A stretch of 64,000 nucleotides of DNA from Filosporella fistucella (GCA_030077755.1 JAQJZZ010000007.1:2046001-2110000), one strand, 5' to 3'. Shown: positions 36,618-49,640, counted from the first letter of the stretch. Numbers and translations are program-made. The notes: generated by a model from the sequence alone, not told the origin.

Positions 36618-38435
36618 AGTCTCCTCGACCAAAAACCGGAGACTTTTCACGACGTTACGAAATACACTTTAGATCTTGTGCGAGATTCTCAGCACATTTG
36701 CCAGCAATATAAAAAGCGGGTTTGTCTTCAGTGTATAGATGCTTTCATCGACATGTTATCTCGTCGAATGCATCAGTCTGGGGGAGTTTTTTCGGTTCGC
36801 ATACATCGATGACGACCACCTCGTTATTACATTTCATGGCGTTTTGCGTTTTGCATCTTTGCTTCTGCATTTTGCTTACTGTAATTACGACGTTCATCCT
36901 CAATCACTTAAGTGATATATTTTGGATAGACATCACACTCTTTAATTCCCTGGGCATTAGTATATACACTGCTAGGGATATAGCAAAAGGAACGGCCGAC
37001 TGGAACGAATGATTTATCTCTTACGCCAAACTCTTCAAATTCTATTCCCCAAAATCCAGCTTTGGCTTTCACGACACAAAAACGAAAGGATACCACAATA
37101 CAGCGATTGGGCAACCATCATGACTTACGCCGTATGACCTTCATCCTTTAAATTACTAGGACGAGGCTCGATTCGACTAATCTAGGGGCTGCCATTACTC
37201 AAGCCCCATCTCTATCTACATATATATTCGAGCCTTCTTCCTCTAACCTCAACGACTCGTCTCGCTCTCCACCTCCTCGGCTTCGGTCGAACCTTTGGAC
37301 TCGGGTCCACTCCAAAAATCTCGCACACTGGTTGACGGGATGTGGTTGCCTTTCTTGAGAAGGATAGGCTTTTGACTGATTGAAGGATGATCAGGGTCGG
37401 AGGGATTCAGACTGCTGTTTCGATCCGGGGATGGGTGGTGCGCGGAGAAATTCATCTTGTACTCTATTACCTGCACAAAATCATGTTTGCGTTTTCTCGT
37501 TTTTCTTGCGCGTGCTTGCCTTGCTTGTTACATTCTTGGTCATTTTCATCGTCTACCTTCATCTACTACTCCTTTGAAAGCTATTGATGGATGATGATAT
37601 ATCTCGAATGCATTTCTTCTGACGAACGACTTATGGGATCTGCGTAAAGCAAGTACTACCTAATTTATGCCTTGTTAGGGGTTTTGGATCGTGTTTTCTT
37701 GTCATCTTTTGATGGATTATGGAGGGGGGAGAAGAGAAGATGTGGTCTACGATTGTGCTTTTATTATAGGGGACATTGATTGAGAGGTTGATGGGTTGTG
37801 GCGTATGGGTGTTGGCTGGCAGATAGGGAATTTAATTCTCTTTAAATTGAGAGATGAATTCTTGGCCTTCTTGGGTGTGAGATGCTCTATATTGCGAAGT
37901 GATGTCCTGTGAAATTGACATGTATTGGAACGGACATCGTAAAGTGAGTAATTGACGATGAAAATGACGTTCACTCGTTCATCCTACCCAATCTATGACA
38001 GTCTGGCACATCGCTCCACTCTCTTCTATCAATCCTACGTCAATTTTCAAATGAGTATTCGTATTTATAACTTCTTTTCAGTACAACAACCTACCAGCTG
38101 CCTCTAGGTCCACACAACATACCGTTTCCCCCCTCTCCTTCTCTCACAAAGTCTCATTTTTACATTAGCATTACAAGCCGAAGTACCATGAAATATGGAA
38201 TACTCTTCAAGTATTGGGTATCATTCTCATTCCATGCTAGCTACTACGCTATGCGAATATTCCGTCACCTTTCTCCCTTCCACCCTACCCACTTAACCTT
38301 AATCCCACAACTCTATTTCTATATAAAGCCTTAGCATCATATACGTCCTCTCAGATCTATGCTCTAAGAAACTCATATGCTCTCAATTTGGTCTGGAGAT
38401 CTGAAGGTTCGGTGAGATAGTGATAGTGGGGAGGA
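36618..38435. other. Intergenic region
   Basis: 3' flank of the RRM/R3H gene and unassigned sequence. Pyrimidine-rich and AT-rich stretches occur; no gene, repeat or RNA is recognised. Confidence 0.4.
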
Positions 38436-39002
38436 TTATCTCCGCCAACCCAGACATAAGTAAAGCCACATACAACATCTCCTTACTCGCCTTATTGTGT
38501 TGATGGTTTTACCTACTGCTATCACATTCCCTGCTTCAACTTCGCTCCTGCTTACATATTTCCCTTTCCCTTCCTCATGTCTCCCTACTGGCAAAGTCTC
38601 GTTCTTACTCAGGTCCTCACTCCGTCTTTCTCCCAGCTTCCCATTCCCTGTTGAACTTTCAGTCCGATTGTTCCGAGTACTTCGTGACTGGTCCCTGGAA
38701 CTCCAGGTTGGAGCTCTACTCCCGACTTTAAGTCTTATATTCGAATTCGAAGCTAGGATTTGGCTTTTCGCATGGGTTTGTATTGAGCATGGTGAGGTTA
38801 AGGTGTAGGTTTGTGGGGGAGAGGTGAGAGTATTGGAGTGTGGGGTTGAAGTTAAGCTAGATTGGGTGGATGGGTCTGAGGTAGAGGGGTCGTTGGTGCT
38901 ATCTTTTGTGGTAGAGGTAGAAGAGGACCGAAGTGCATTGCGAGTTAGTGGAAAAGGACGGAGTTCTTGTAATTCGTAGGAGGTGCGGGGGGAGGGGTGC
39001 AT
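38436..39002 (-). CDS. Hypothetical Ser/Thr-rich protein (doubtful)
   Basis: An ATG-initiated open frame of 188 residues. The N-terminal half is Ser/Thr/Pro-rich and low in complexity. The middle is charged (Arg, Glu, Lys). The end is basic with two adjacent cysteines and tryptophans. No family is recognised. The C-terminal part contains possible donor sites (GTAAAA, GTAAGG), so the real gene, if any, may be spliced differently. Composition alone could keep this frame open. Confidence 0.35.
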   Translation of the reverse strand: MHPSPRTSYELQELRPFPLTRNALRSSSTSTTKDSTNDPSTSDPSTQSSLTSTPHSNTLTSPPQTYTLTSPCSIQTHAKSQILASNSNIRLKVGSRAPTWSSRDQSRSTRNNRTESSTGNGKLGERRSEDLSKNETLPVGRHEEGKGKYVSRSEVEAGNVIAVGKTINTIRRVRRCCMWLYLCLGWRR

Positions 39003-42000
39003 TCTCCTTGTTCTGGATTTCTTTGCCTGTTCTGCTTAGATGATCGGAACGAAATCTTTAAATAGTAAGAATGTAATAACTTAGTCCTACTCTCTTGTAC
39101 TTCCGTTAAAGGTAGCTGTGAATATGCACGAATGTATCCGCTACAGAAACTAATGGAATGACGAAATGGGGAATGAATGCATAGTATAGATCAGAAAGAA
39201 TAATTTATATGTAAAAGAAAAGTGCAGATATTATTGTTCGTGAATGGTATTGTTTCTGTCCTTGTGACTTTGTGCATAAAGAGTTGGGTTGGAGGTGCGT
39301 CCTCTGTGCTTTGTTGTGGTGGGTGCAGGCGTGGGATTGATTAGTTCGAGGCGAGGATGGGTCGTGAATAATGGATTGTGAATAAAGTAGGAGAGGGTTT
39401 TGAAGGTTGAAGAGAAGGATGTAAATCATGGATTTGTGATACTAGGGTAGTTATGAGTTGATATTCTGAGAGCAATTGTATACTCTAGTCTCTTGATGAA
39501 TCTTCTGCAACCGGGGAAGGCTTCACACCAGCTGATCAACAGGCTCTACACGACTGATTGGAAAGCTACGTACTATTTGCCAGTATTTTATCAATGGAAT
39601 TGATGGTCTCGATTTATATGCATTCGGCGATGTTATTTAACTACAGGGTCGGTTCAGAGAATGCAAGTGCAGAATTGATTATTTCACCCCAAGGATCGAA
39701 GAAAGCGTTATGGATGGCGAAGTTCATACTTATTCTAATGAACTTGATAATGGAGATAGGTTTCAATTAAGAGCTTAATGTTAGAATTGAAGATCAAGTG
39801 CTCGGTATAGCTCATTGGAACGATGTGGCAATGATCAGGAGCAGACATGCGTTTACCTTTTCAAAATATTGGTGGAGAAAAGCCAATTTAATCTTTCTTC
39901 TGCTTTGAGGGAATCACGATTATCATCCTAACAGCTTAGAATAACATCCTTCGTTGCCTATCTCATAATCATTGACCCATCAGAAAGCGTGGCGGCGGCG
40001 GCGAAGCATGACCGCATCTAATCCTGCTTCATGATACATCAACACATCGAGTCAAGATCGAAAAGGCTGAAGCTCACCAATTCTAGCAAATATGATTTCT
40101 ACTTCGCTGAGCAATCACCACACGTCTACGAGGCTGGCATCTCCAACCTTGGCCGCTCTCCCAACTGCCGCTGACCGCCTTCGAACTAGCACTTTTCTAC
40201 CATATATACACAAATAAGCCAAACCACAACATCGGCCCAGAACTAATAATCGTAGCGCAATGGCTTAATGGTTAAGACCACCAAAGCGTCGAGGTTCAAA
40301 AAAGGGTATGCGATGCAATCAAATGGTAATACATTTGGAGTTCCTCGACAGTGCCTTAAGAACGCTTTCAAAGCGCGCCTGCAAAAACAGGCGGCCCGAA
40401 CTTTTTGCCATTTCGTTTTATTTTTTGGGCTTCTTTTTGAGATATTTATCTACACTGGTAAGACTTCGGTAAGGGAAGGAAGTTTTTGAGATAATCTAAC
40501 CGGTGCCTCATCATGTGTAATACAAGTTGGTGTAAATAGACTCGAATCATTTATGAGCGTTTGATCAAGCTTTTTTGCTACTTGCGGCTTTTATCGATGA
40601 GACTCTTCTATTAGTTCACACTGATGTCATAAAAAATACTTATGAGTCATTTGGTCTGGAATCAAAATCTGTATGATGTTTCCTGGAAATGGTTGTTCTG
40701 GAAAGCTACATTAGTGAAGTCCCAAGATGTTGAAATAGAGCCTGGCCAACCGAAAGTGACCAAAATAGCTCTGTTAGCTTCACCGAGAATATTCACACAA
40801 ATTTCTGTGAACTGGTTTCAGAGGAATGTTGGGGGGTGGAGAGGAATAGCGTGAGAGTAGTGGAGTGCCTTTATGTCACTATGTGTCTGATGAAAAGAGT
40901 GGGTCCTAGCGAAGATGTCCCGCTGTCAGGGTGGACTGGTATCTGATGACTCGAAAGATCACACTATGAAGCGAGTTTCAGATGGAGATATGTGGTAAGC
41001 CGGTGGGCCCTTGAGGGCATTGAAGATGACAACAAATTGAGGGAGGTTTTGCGATCTGGGTCACGTGAAGGGCAACGAGGGATCATGACGTTGAATACTT
41101 CTAAATTTCGCACCACCACCTTCTGGGTGTATATATTCCCAATGAATACCATAAAATACAGATAATTGATGTTAAAATCGTCATAATTGAGATTGAAACT
41201 GGGCGACGAGATAAAAATTACACTACTATCATTCAACAAGTCAACCCTATCTCCACCAATAACACTTGATTTGATATATTGGCTCATCAAGATTTTGGGA
41301 GTGAAAGTATTCTGTATCGAGAATTGGGTGTCTATTGAGACTTTGTAATAAGCAAGAATTGTGCACGAATTGTTAAGAGTCTAAAAGTCTTCAAGTGATG
41401 GTAAGCCAGAAATTCGCGAGTCACGATATCGTGAAAGGAAAGGAATAGCTGTTGCATCGTACGATAGATATTGAACGACAGCAACAGCTCTGAGAGATTG
41501 TATTGTAGAGTAAACGAATATATCTTTGATGGCAACAAGCATAGGTTGTTCACTCAATGTTGATATGAATCGTGCGCCTTATAAATAATGACACCTTAGT
41601 CATGTGATAGAGTCGATTCATCAACTTTGCGAAAGAATTGTTCCCTGGCAATTTCGTTTGGCGTGGTAGCTATGCGTCTCAAGAGGGGGCCCGGGTGGCT
41701 TGAAGGAGCTACAGGATTTGTTGATACCTCTTGAAGGACTTGGAAGTGAACTCCTATTGAGTGATACATTCGAAACGTCAATACCACCTTGATACTTGGG
41801 ACCCCAGTACGTTTTTATACAATTGATTCAGTTTTCCTCTCGGGTTAAGAAATTGGACCAAAATTCGATAGTGATAGCAGGATTGATGAGTATGCTGCAT
41901 CGCGAAGCTGACGATTTCAAAGTGAATGCGGAAATCCCGACATTCTGGGAAGTGGGACTTTAGACTATAGGGCTGAAAGAATTAACATAGTCAGATAGTG

Positions 42001-45000
42001 GAAGGCTCACATGCTAGTTTCGGAAGAGGAATTAAATCTGGGATGGCGAGCTGTGGGAGAAATATCCTAGGCACCTGTTGTTCAACATGACATTGGAGAC
42101 GATTGCCCATCGCACCTCCGGTAGCGGAATTCAAATTTTTGTATAGATTACTGCAAATTCAACCACTAACTCTATCATCGTGAAACTATTCCAAGATGAG
42201 CTGGTAAGATCGAGATCTTCTCGATTATCGTTGCACTATCCCAAGATTAGTTGGTGAGATCTGTCTGGGCAAACCCACTATCAACTTCCGCGAACGAATG
42301 TCTGTATTCAAAAGGCTTCATGTCTCTATCAAACGGCCACATTCGGTAATTATAACCTAATTAAAATACTATGAATCAGTTCAGAAGTGAAATTGACAAG
42401 TTTTACCGCCCAAATTTGTGTTTATGGAAGATATAAATTGGATTCTATTCCCTCATTTCGTGATTGACGTTATTTGTGAACCATGCAATACCCCTAAGTC
42501 GGAGCGAAATCATAAGTGCTCTACTAGACTTTGATATTGACCATAAAACATGGTTCATATGAAATAATGCCTTCATTTACAACAGTTACATTTCCGCCAA
42601 CATTTCATTCATTTGAGAGGAAACAGTGATGAGAGCTCAACTTTTGCACTCTATCCCTAGACAAAACAATGCCAGAGTCTGATCGCCAAAACCCTGTGCA
42701 AGTCTCAATGCTCAAAGGGTGATATCGCTGCTCAAAGAGTAACAATGAGGTCATAACACAGGAAACAAAAATGAAAAACTTTCATTTCAAGGACACTCAC
42801 CCTTTCTGCTTTTCAATCAATCTCGAACTCAAAATAGAAAACAAGAACTTCTGTTTAACCATCATAAGTCCTCGGCTTTTCAATCGAGTTGAGAAAGAGT
42901 TTAGCAATGAGAACCCTCCTCCGCGCAACCTTCGAGAAGGGGGTCAAAAAGTGATCGTTCGGAATACGATTCAGTACATTGGGACAATAGAAAGATGGCT
43001 CAACTAAGTGAAGAGGAAATTATCTTACTAGTTATAAAGAAGCACTGAAAGAGGGGATTGCAAGGTGCGTCTATACCGTCGTAATGATCTGCAACACTCT
43101 CTAATAACATCTCACCCTCGCATCACTCCACAGCAATCTCGTTTTGGGAAAAGAAAAGCAAGGGTACTTTTTATGGGCGTCATATCTTTGAGGAACATGT
43201 TTCACTGGACGTTATTGGGAAGCTGGAAAGGGAGTTGGGCAATGCCGAGAAACTTTATTCAAGTTCAGCAAGGCAGAACACTGTGCCAACCCCACTTCAA
43301 ACACTTGACTGCTACGCCTTGATTTTTCTTTTGTCATATGAACCTTTTTTTGTAATATGAAGCCTTTCGTGATATCAATCCATGTTGCCATTGGCGATGT
43401 TAGATATTGAGGTATAGCCCTTCGATGTTCTAAACTTCGCTTTCTTCTACTCGAAGGCAAAGGCTAACATCACTTCCTCCAGACTCCGATCGATTTCCTA
43501 TTGCTCAATATCTCTATCCTGTCCACCACTAGCCCAAATTCGCATATAATTTTCAGAACGAGTACTCTCACGAACGAGTACGGGCACGATGCTGCTCAGT
43601 CTGGCATCGATTCGTTATCCCCCATTGAAGCCATCGTCACGGTCCTACAAGTACGAGATACGAATTCGAGATCCATACCTCTGAACTATTGATGAAGACA
43701 CACCTGATATAAGTGAATCATATTTGTTGACTGGGAATTACTCTATGCCCGCCCATCGCAAGGTTGTAGGTTGTGAAAGGGGTGGTGCAGATCCGCCCCC
43801 GTTTCGTGCCCCACCTTCTTGGCACGCAAGCGACATCTGCGATTGTTACATCTTGTCTACTTTCACACAGCACCCTGATGATATAGAGTTGTTCTGCCAG
43901 AAAAAAAAACCCCCGCGAAATCCTCCTCTTTGTTATTTTGCTGTCGTTTTGCCTTCTCAAGTCCTGAAGGAGTAAGTCTCGTATGCCGAATTGTTCCCGT
44001 TGCCGTATCTGGACAACTGGCCGAGACTCAACCTCCTCCTTGTCTTTAAGCATTATATCCATGGAATTACAGAGCTCGCAGTATGTCATACCTCACTTGT
44101 TGATATCAAGATTGCAAGGTTAACTTCGAAATACAATATTACCTCGATGAGCCAGCAACATAAAAAGGGGGCTCGCCAAGCCTCGGTTATGATTGTCGTT
44201 CGGAATCTCGGATGTTAGACAACATCTCAACGTCAACGACAATTTATCTTTCTTAAACATCAACACAACATCAAACTTCATCCATACACATTCGTTACAC
44301 GGATATTCAACAAGACATAATACTATTTTCCTCGTCTAGATAGTAATTACACCAACTTTAGATCCTTTCCCTTCGATCACAAGGTTCATAAGAGACGCGT
44401 TCATTGTCCACACATGCACGCGTTGACTGTTTCCAGAATGCCGAAATCCTCCATTTCTATCTATCCGGGTCAGCACCGCGGCCATTAACATAATCCATGT
44501 TCTTCACGAATCTCTGTTCCAAGGAAAATTCCTCGCAATTTATTTCGACTATATATCACGTCAAATCCACCAATTATGCAGACCTCGAGGCAGCAACACA
44601 GGCTATCTACACCGCATAATATGTCGCAATGTCATATAAGGATACATGCCTCAATATGGATGCTGGAACAAACTTGACTCACACAGTGCATTTTGGAGAA
44701 GCACATTGATGGGGGAAAAGATATATTCTTTTTTGATGAAAATTCAAACCACCAACGCCTGCCAACAAGCTCAAAATCCACATGCCGGTCGATACTCCTG
44801 GCCAGAATGGTGTGTTCTGTGACAATTACAGCCAAAATAATCTGAAAATCACTTTCCACTGAATTCTCACGCCCATTGAAACCATCATAAGACCTTGTTA
44901 ACCCATATCAGAACACGAGCCAGCTAGTGGAATCCTCCACGGAATGCTCAATAAATTTGCACCTTGGTTCCAAACTTTCCCCGCCCTTAACGATCCCCAC

Positions 45001-45276
45001 GGATTCCGACTCAAAGACGGGCGTTTGTCAAAACACCGATTCTGTCATCTGATGTCCTGAAGACATTGTCCGAGCTTCGATATGCTTGTTTCCAACGAGA
45101 AGCAGACAGACAGAAAGTACGAAACATGAAAAGCCACAGGAAAGACACGCTATTCAAAGAAAACCCCATATTGTTATGTCACCTCACGATCTGCAGCCGA
45201 CGAGACCATTCCGATGGCACCAACTTGATTTGCAGCGTTGACCCAATTGGTGTCATTGGTGTGTCCTATAGTGCGA
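39003..45276. other. Gene-poor region of about 6.3 kb
   Basis: No convincing gene. Open frames are short, in conflict between strands, and lack domain motifs. A weak tRNA-like A-box (TGGCTTAATGG, 40261-40271) is present without a full cloverleaf. A 27-bp imperfect tandem duplication lies at 42185-42261. Pyrimidine-rich, leader-like sequence lies at 44220-44560 with no downstream plus-strand gene that can be supported. Confidence 0.4.
42185..42261 (+). repeat. Imperfect tandem duplication, 27 bp, period 50
   Basis: The stretches 42185-42211 and 42235-42261 match at 23 of 27 positions. The shared frame is ACTAT-CCAAGAT-AG-TGGT-AGATC. Three of the four differences are transitions. Confidence 0.6.
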
Positions 45277-46950
45277 TCAATGGCTCATCACATATTGTTG
45301 AGCTGGGTTGCGCTTGTTCAAGAGCAGATGCAGAGGATTTACTACACCCAACATGTGTGCATTTTGGATCCTTTCCTTTTCCTCTTCCACTTCTCTTTTC
45401 TTCCTTGCTGCCTTTTCGCGGGCTGTTTCTCCCCTATTTGCTGCTGCCTGCGGCTGTTGGAGCCCATGGACCCAAGGATTCATATCCACAGTTTCTGCCC
45501 ACTGGAGCCTATACTCTGAATGTTCTGAAGGCCATATGGCTTCAATTTCCGGCTTGCCACTCTTGGTGAACCATCCTTTACGCGGTTGAGAATACGCAAA
45601 GCGAGTCGATTGCGGTTGCCCGAAGCTCGGTCCTTCAGGCGTGGGACTTATCGCTCTCTCCTTTCCCTTTGTTGAAGTCTTGCGCCTCTTGCTTGGGCTC
45701 GTCGCCATTTCCTTCCCATTAGATGTGGGCTTGTGACCTTCCGATTCATCCGCAGTTGCCAGCTCATCCTCCTCAATGTGTTCGGAGCCTCCTTCGACAT
45801 ATCGAACCGGTGCGACGTGTCTAGGAGATTTGGGGCGGTTCTTTCTGCCGGCACTCGATTCTCCGTTGTACCCTGAATCTCCGTTGGAAGAGTTGGTGAA
45901 TTGTTGGGGGACAGGCAGAGGATGCTTTCTGGGTCGTCCCGGTTTCCTCTTGGTCGTACCAGGAAGGGGCATGGAATTGTCCAATGTGGATGAAGATGAC
46001 GACAATCCATTGTTCATCTCCGGCATAGCGGCCAACACGGAAGAAGCGGTGGCACCTTGTTCCTTTGGAGGCCGTCCACGTCTTTTGATTGTACCTGCAA
46101 GGGCCACGGAATTATTCAAGGCGGATGAAGATGATGCAAATCCACCATTTGTCATTGATGCTGCAGCAGTTCCATCAGAGCTTGATTCGGATACGTACTT
46201 TATGGGTCGTCCTGCTTTTCTTTTGGGAGCAGGTTCACCAGGTGCCGAGTTGTTCAGTGTAGAAATGGATGATTGCACTTCATTTTTCGCCATCGATGTC
46301 ATGGCAATCGCTGAAGAGCCTGGTCTGCTAGAGAGCAACGGCCATGACATTTCCCCATGGGTAGACGGCAAGGTCATCATCTGTGTGTTCATACCAGACT
46401 TCGAAAATCCTGAGCTCGAGGCGGAGAATGATTTCGCCGTATTGGCAGACATCGAGCGACTTTGGCTGGAACTGAACGATTTCATCGCTGTATGAGAAGA
46501 ACCTAAAACCCCTAAGTCGAAAACGAGCGAGGACGTTGCTAGATTAGCAGATATCGAGGGGCTAAGCGTGAATGATTGCATTGCCATATAGGGAGCTCCC
46601 GAATACCAAAAGCTAGAATAGGGCGACGACATCGCTGGATTGGCAGACATTGAGGGTCCCAGATTGGGAGTGGACGATCGCATACCCATTTGAAGGAATC
46701 CTGAAAAGCCTGAGTCGAAATCGGACGACGACATCGTAGGACCGGCAGATATTGAGGGACTGGGTGTGAATGATTGCACTGTCATTTGGGGAGCTCCTGA
46801 ATATCTTGAGCTAGAATAGGGCGACAACATCGCTGGATCGGCAGGCATTGAGAAACTTGGGCTGAGTGAGGGCGTTGTAATCGCTCTATGGACAGACCTC
46901 AAACTCCCTGAGCTAGAGGAGTACGATGGTATCGCCATGTTGGCAGACAT
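45277..46950 (-). CDS. Repeat-built nuclear protein with three AT-hooks
   Basis: A single-exon frame of 557 residues starting at the ATG at 46950. Residues 1 to about 201 consist of six degenerate repeats of 32-36 residues around S-A-N-x-A-x-S-S and S-F-T-x-S-P-S-I. Residues 227-342 are three repeats of about 45 residues. Each begins SS-S-x-L-N-N-S and ends in an AT-hook: KRKAGRPIK, KRRGRPPK and KRKPGRPRK. Basic stretches (SPSKRRKTSTKGKERA) are likely nuclear localisation signals. The C-terminus contains WFTKSGKPEIEAIWPSEHSEY and a charged helix of about 30 residues beginning AREKAARKKREVEEEKER. No known domain beyond AT-hooks is seen. A chromatin-associated or transcriptional role is inferred from the AT-hooks. 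Confidence 0.75.
   Translation of the reverse strand: MSANMAIPSYSSSSGSLRSVHRAITTPSLSPSFSMPADPAMLSPYSSSRYSGAPQMTVQSFTPSPSISAGPTMSSSDFDSGFSGFLQMGMRSSTPNLGPSMSANPAMSSPYSSFWYSGAPYMAMQSFTLSPSISANLATSSLVFDLGVLGSSHTAMKSFSSSQSRSMSANTAKSFSASSSGFSKSGMNTQMMTLPSTHGEMSWPLLSSRPGSSAIAMTSMAKNEVQSSISTLNNSAPGEPAPKRKAGRPIKYVSESSSDGTAAASMTNGGFASSSSALNNSVALAGTIKRRGRPPKEQGATASSVLAAMPEMNNGLSSSSSTLDNSMPLPGTTKRKPGRPRKHPLPVPQQFTNSSNGDSGYNGESSAGRKNRPKSPRHVAPVRYVEGGSEHIEEDELATADESEGHKPTSNGKEMATSPSKRRKTSTKGKERAISPTPEGPSFGQPQSTRFAYSQPRKGWFTKSGKPEIEAIWPSEHSEYRLQWAETVDMNPWVHGLQQPQAAANRGETAREKAARKKREVEEEKERIQNAHMLGVVNPLHLLLNKRNPAQQYVMSH
45925..46272 (-). repeat. Three tandem coding repeats, each ending in an AT-hook
   Basis: Units of about 45 residues share SSxSxLNNSxPxPGxxKRKxGRPxK. 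The linkers between them are Ala/Ser/Asn-rich. The repeat shows the AT-hooks multiplied by duplication of a larger module. Confidence 0.75.
46348..46950 (-). repeat. Six degenerate coding repeats of 32-36 residues
   Basis: The N-terminal 201 residues of the AT-hook protein align as six units with recurring MSANxAxSS, SGAPxM and SFTxSPSI elements. Units 2 and 4 are the most alike. Confidence 0.7.
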
Positions 46951-48761
46951 CGAGTGGTGGGAAACGGTCCCAGTGTTGTGCCACTCAGTCAGTTGCAGGA
47001 GAACTTCGAATGCAGGCGGATATCTCCCCGATCTGAGCGCTATCAGAAGAACAGTTTCGACTGCAAGGAGAGAATGTTTCTCTATAAGAATACTATGCTA
47101 AGAAGAATGCTGGAGGCTCAACTGTCTGTCGCAAGTCAAACTACATCATGATCCCGACGGGTGTGGAGCTAGCCCGATGGGGTCCGAAGGTGGCACCTGC
47201 ACCTTCTCATCAAGTTTACAGTCATCTTTGCGCTGCTGTCTGTCCGTCTGTAAGAATGAAATGAACCGCTGGTTCTCTAGAATACCTCGATCTCCACTAT
47301 CTTGCTGGAGTAGACTAGGGAGCTGCGCTGTGTATACATGGTCATACTTCTCAATGCCTTGGAGTTCCACGTAGGGAATGGAAGCATATGCAGAAAACTA
47401 TGTGTATTCATGTTGATTCATAATGAACTCATGTGCACATGATTAAAAAAATCATGATTCTCTGATATTAGCTTTTAGTCCTATGAGGTCTGTCACTATA
47501 CTGAGTTCATGTGCCGTGCTCCGGCACTTGAGTCCCCAGACCCTCTCTTGAGTCGCCACACTGCACGTCAAGATCGTGATATCACTGGATTTTCTCTGAG
47601 AGAAGACTCCAGGTGAACGCTCTTTCAGTTGTTCTTGCCAAGACGCGCAGTTCGATATGGCTTAGTGCTTGATACAAGGCATTGCTTGCTGAGAAGCAGC
47701 TCAGATGTCAATCCAGGGTCGGGACCTGAGTGTGGAGCTGTGCCGCACGCAGTCTGTGTCTAGATTGAGTCTCCCAATTGATTGATACTTAGGCACTGTC
47801 TCTTGCGTCCTTGCTGTATGAATATGGTATGTGGCTGATGGGATCCAATTTTAACGTGTCTCGAGCGCAGGAATGTCCTATAACGTGCAGTGCTGTTATC
47901 CTTCATGATTGACTGCGAAGTCATCACCGATGTTCTAGGTAGGTGTGCCGAGTGGCATCGGGAGTCGCAATGGGGCATCCTATCACTTTCATTTGGGGCC
48001 GTTGTCGTCCGGCTGCATTCACTTCGGCGTATTACGTACGGGCGATGTAGGTGACGATGACAACAATCAAGGCCCAAAAAAATTCAGGTACTTTGCAATC
48101 CCCCGCAAGGTTCCCCCTAAGGTCAATGTTTGCTGAAAATGCAGCAGCATCACATGCCAATCCGGGGCAGATATTGGGGAGGGCAGGTGCGAGCGAGCGC
48201 CCTGCCACCCAATCCACAGGGGTGACCGAAAGTTGTCCTCAACAAAAATCTTTCATGATAATTCCAGAGAGTATACGGTCACCCAGTCATCCTTTCATTC
48301 AGTAGGCGTTTCACTTCCAAAGGATTTGATGGCGTGAACAGCCTGCAAATGGGAATTTGGTCCTTTGGATCCACTTTGAGGCTTGAGATTTTCATTGGAG
48401 GCATTTAACAAGGAGGACTTTCTCTCTGAAGCTGTGAGTTACTTGAAATCGCAATCGCGGTTTGATCTCCCGCTTCAAATTCATCTGCGACGCATCAATA
48501 ATGGCCTTCCGAACCATTCAGCGCTTTCTTCTATCAAGCCCAAGCCAATTCTATCACACGTATAAGATCTAAATATTAACGCTCCTCAGTTACTTTCAGC
48601 CCATGCCACAGATTTTCAAAGAATGGCGTGAAAAAGTCTGTTGGCGAATGCCAAATGAACTAGATTGGCAACCGCAAAACTCCGACTCTGGGAAGTGCGA
48701 AGCTATTCCAAAACTTATGCCCATACCAGAAACACCCAAACTCCACACTGCGCATACCCCA

Positions 48762-48791
48762 CGTCTCACAATTTTGATAAATTGTGAGACG
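48762..48791. repeat. Perfect inverted repeat, 13-bp arms, 4-bp loop
   Basis: Arms CGTCTCACAATTT and AAATTGTGAGACG are separated by TGAT. It has no T-run and lies far from any assigned gene end, so its role is unknown. Confidence 0.8.
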
Positions 48792-49340
48792 GGAATCTGC
48801 CCAAATTCCAAAATTATTCAGAAGTGAACAATAGCCGAGCTTGCAATAGGGGGTAGTGTATGTGGATTGAAGATGCCTGAGGATATAGCGACGGTGAGGT
48901 CGACAATTGAGGAGCTCGAAACACCATTTCCCGATCACATAGCATTGTATTTATCTATTTCAACCCCGAAAAGGAGGTACCGCCTATATCGCAATGCAAC
49001 TACATGTCAAATCTTGCTGTCCGCGATGGGACCCACTGGTACTGCAATGCACCAGACCACATTTCACTGCCCATAACATTTGGACCTCGGATCAGAATTA
49101 TCTCTTCCAATCGAATTAAGAATCTGTAGGGAAAGAGCCACCCAAACCCACGCCAATTTGGTCCATCGGCAGCTTCCATTTTCAGCCCAACAAGGGGACA
49201 GGGTCGCAGCGGATTCCTACAGCCCAGGAAAAACAACGTGCATTCTGACCACATTTATATCTTCAAACAATCTTCAACGGAGCAGGGTAAGATAGAGTCT
49301 CATAACCTCAATTTTTAGGCTTGACGATACCATTCAGTGT

Positions 49341-49640
49341 TGCACATCGTGCAAATCCAGACTTGAGGCCATTGCGAGAGAAAAAGTATATCTTCAAGTG
49401 AAGCCGGCTCTCAAAATAATGTACCTAGTGAGTCATCTGGTACGTTGCACCTCGCACACCTTCTGGGGCTTAATTTTAGATGCGTCCAAGCGTCTATATC
49501 CTGGATACTTAGGCAGAGAAGATAGATTTGCGCAACGTGCAAATCCAGACCTGAGGGTACAGATAGAGAAAAGGTATATTATCACGCGAAGTGGATAAGT
49601 GAAGATAACATCTCTGGTATGCTGCAAAACGCACCGAATC
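49341..49640 (+). repeat. Diverged direct duplication, period about 188 bp
   Basis: The word CGTGCAAATCCAGAC occurs at about 49349 and 49537. In both copies GAGAAAAAGTATAT/GAGAAAAGGTATAT and later TCTGGTA-G-TGCA follow in the same order. The copies align over roughly 110 bp and differ mostly by transitions. Confidence 0.6.

Noticed and set aside
40254..40330. Possible tRNA or tRNA-derived element (A-box TGGCTTAATGG, then GGTTCAAA)
   Set aside because: The boxes are only about 32 nt apart, the B-box is incomplete, and anticodon and T stems do not pair.
45776..46495. 239-residue plus-strand frame inside the AT-hook gene
   Set aside because: The minus strand encodes repeats and three AT-hooks in the same bases; the plus frame has no recognisable features.
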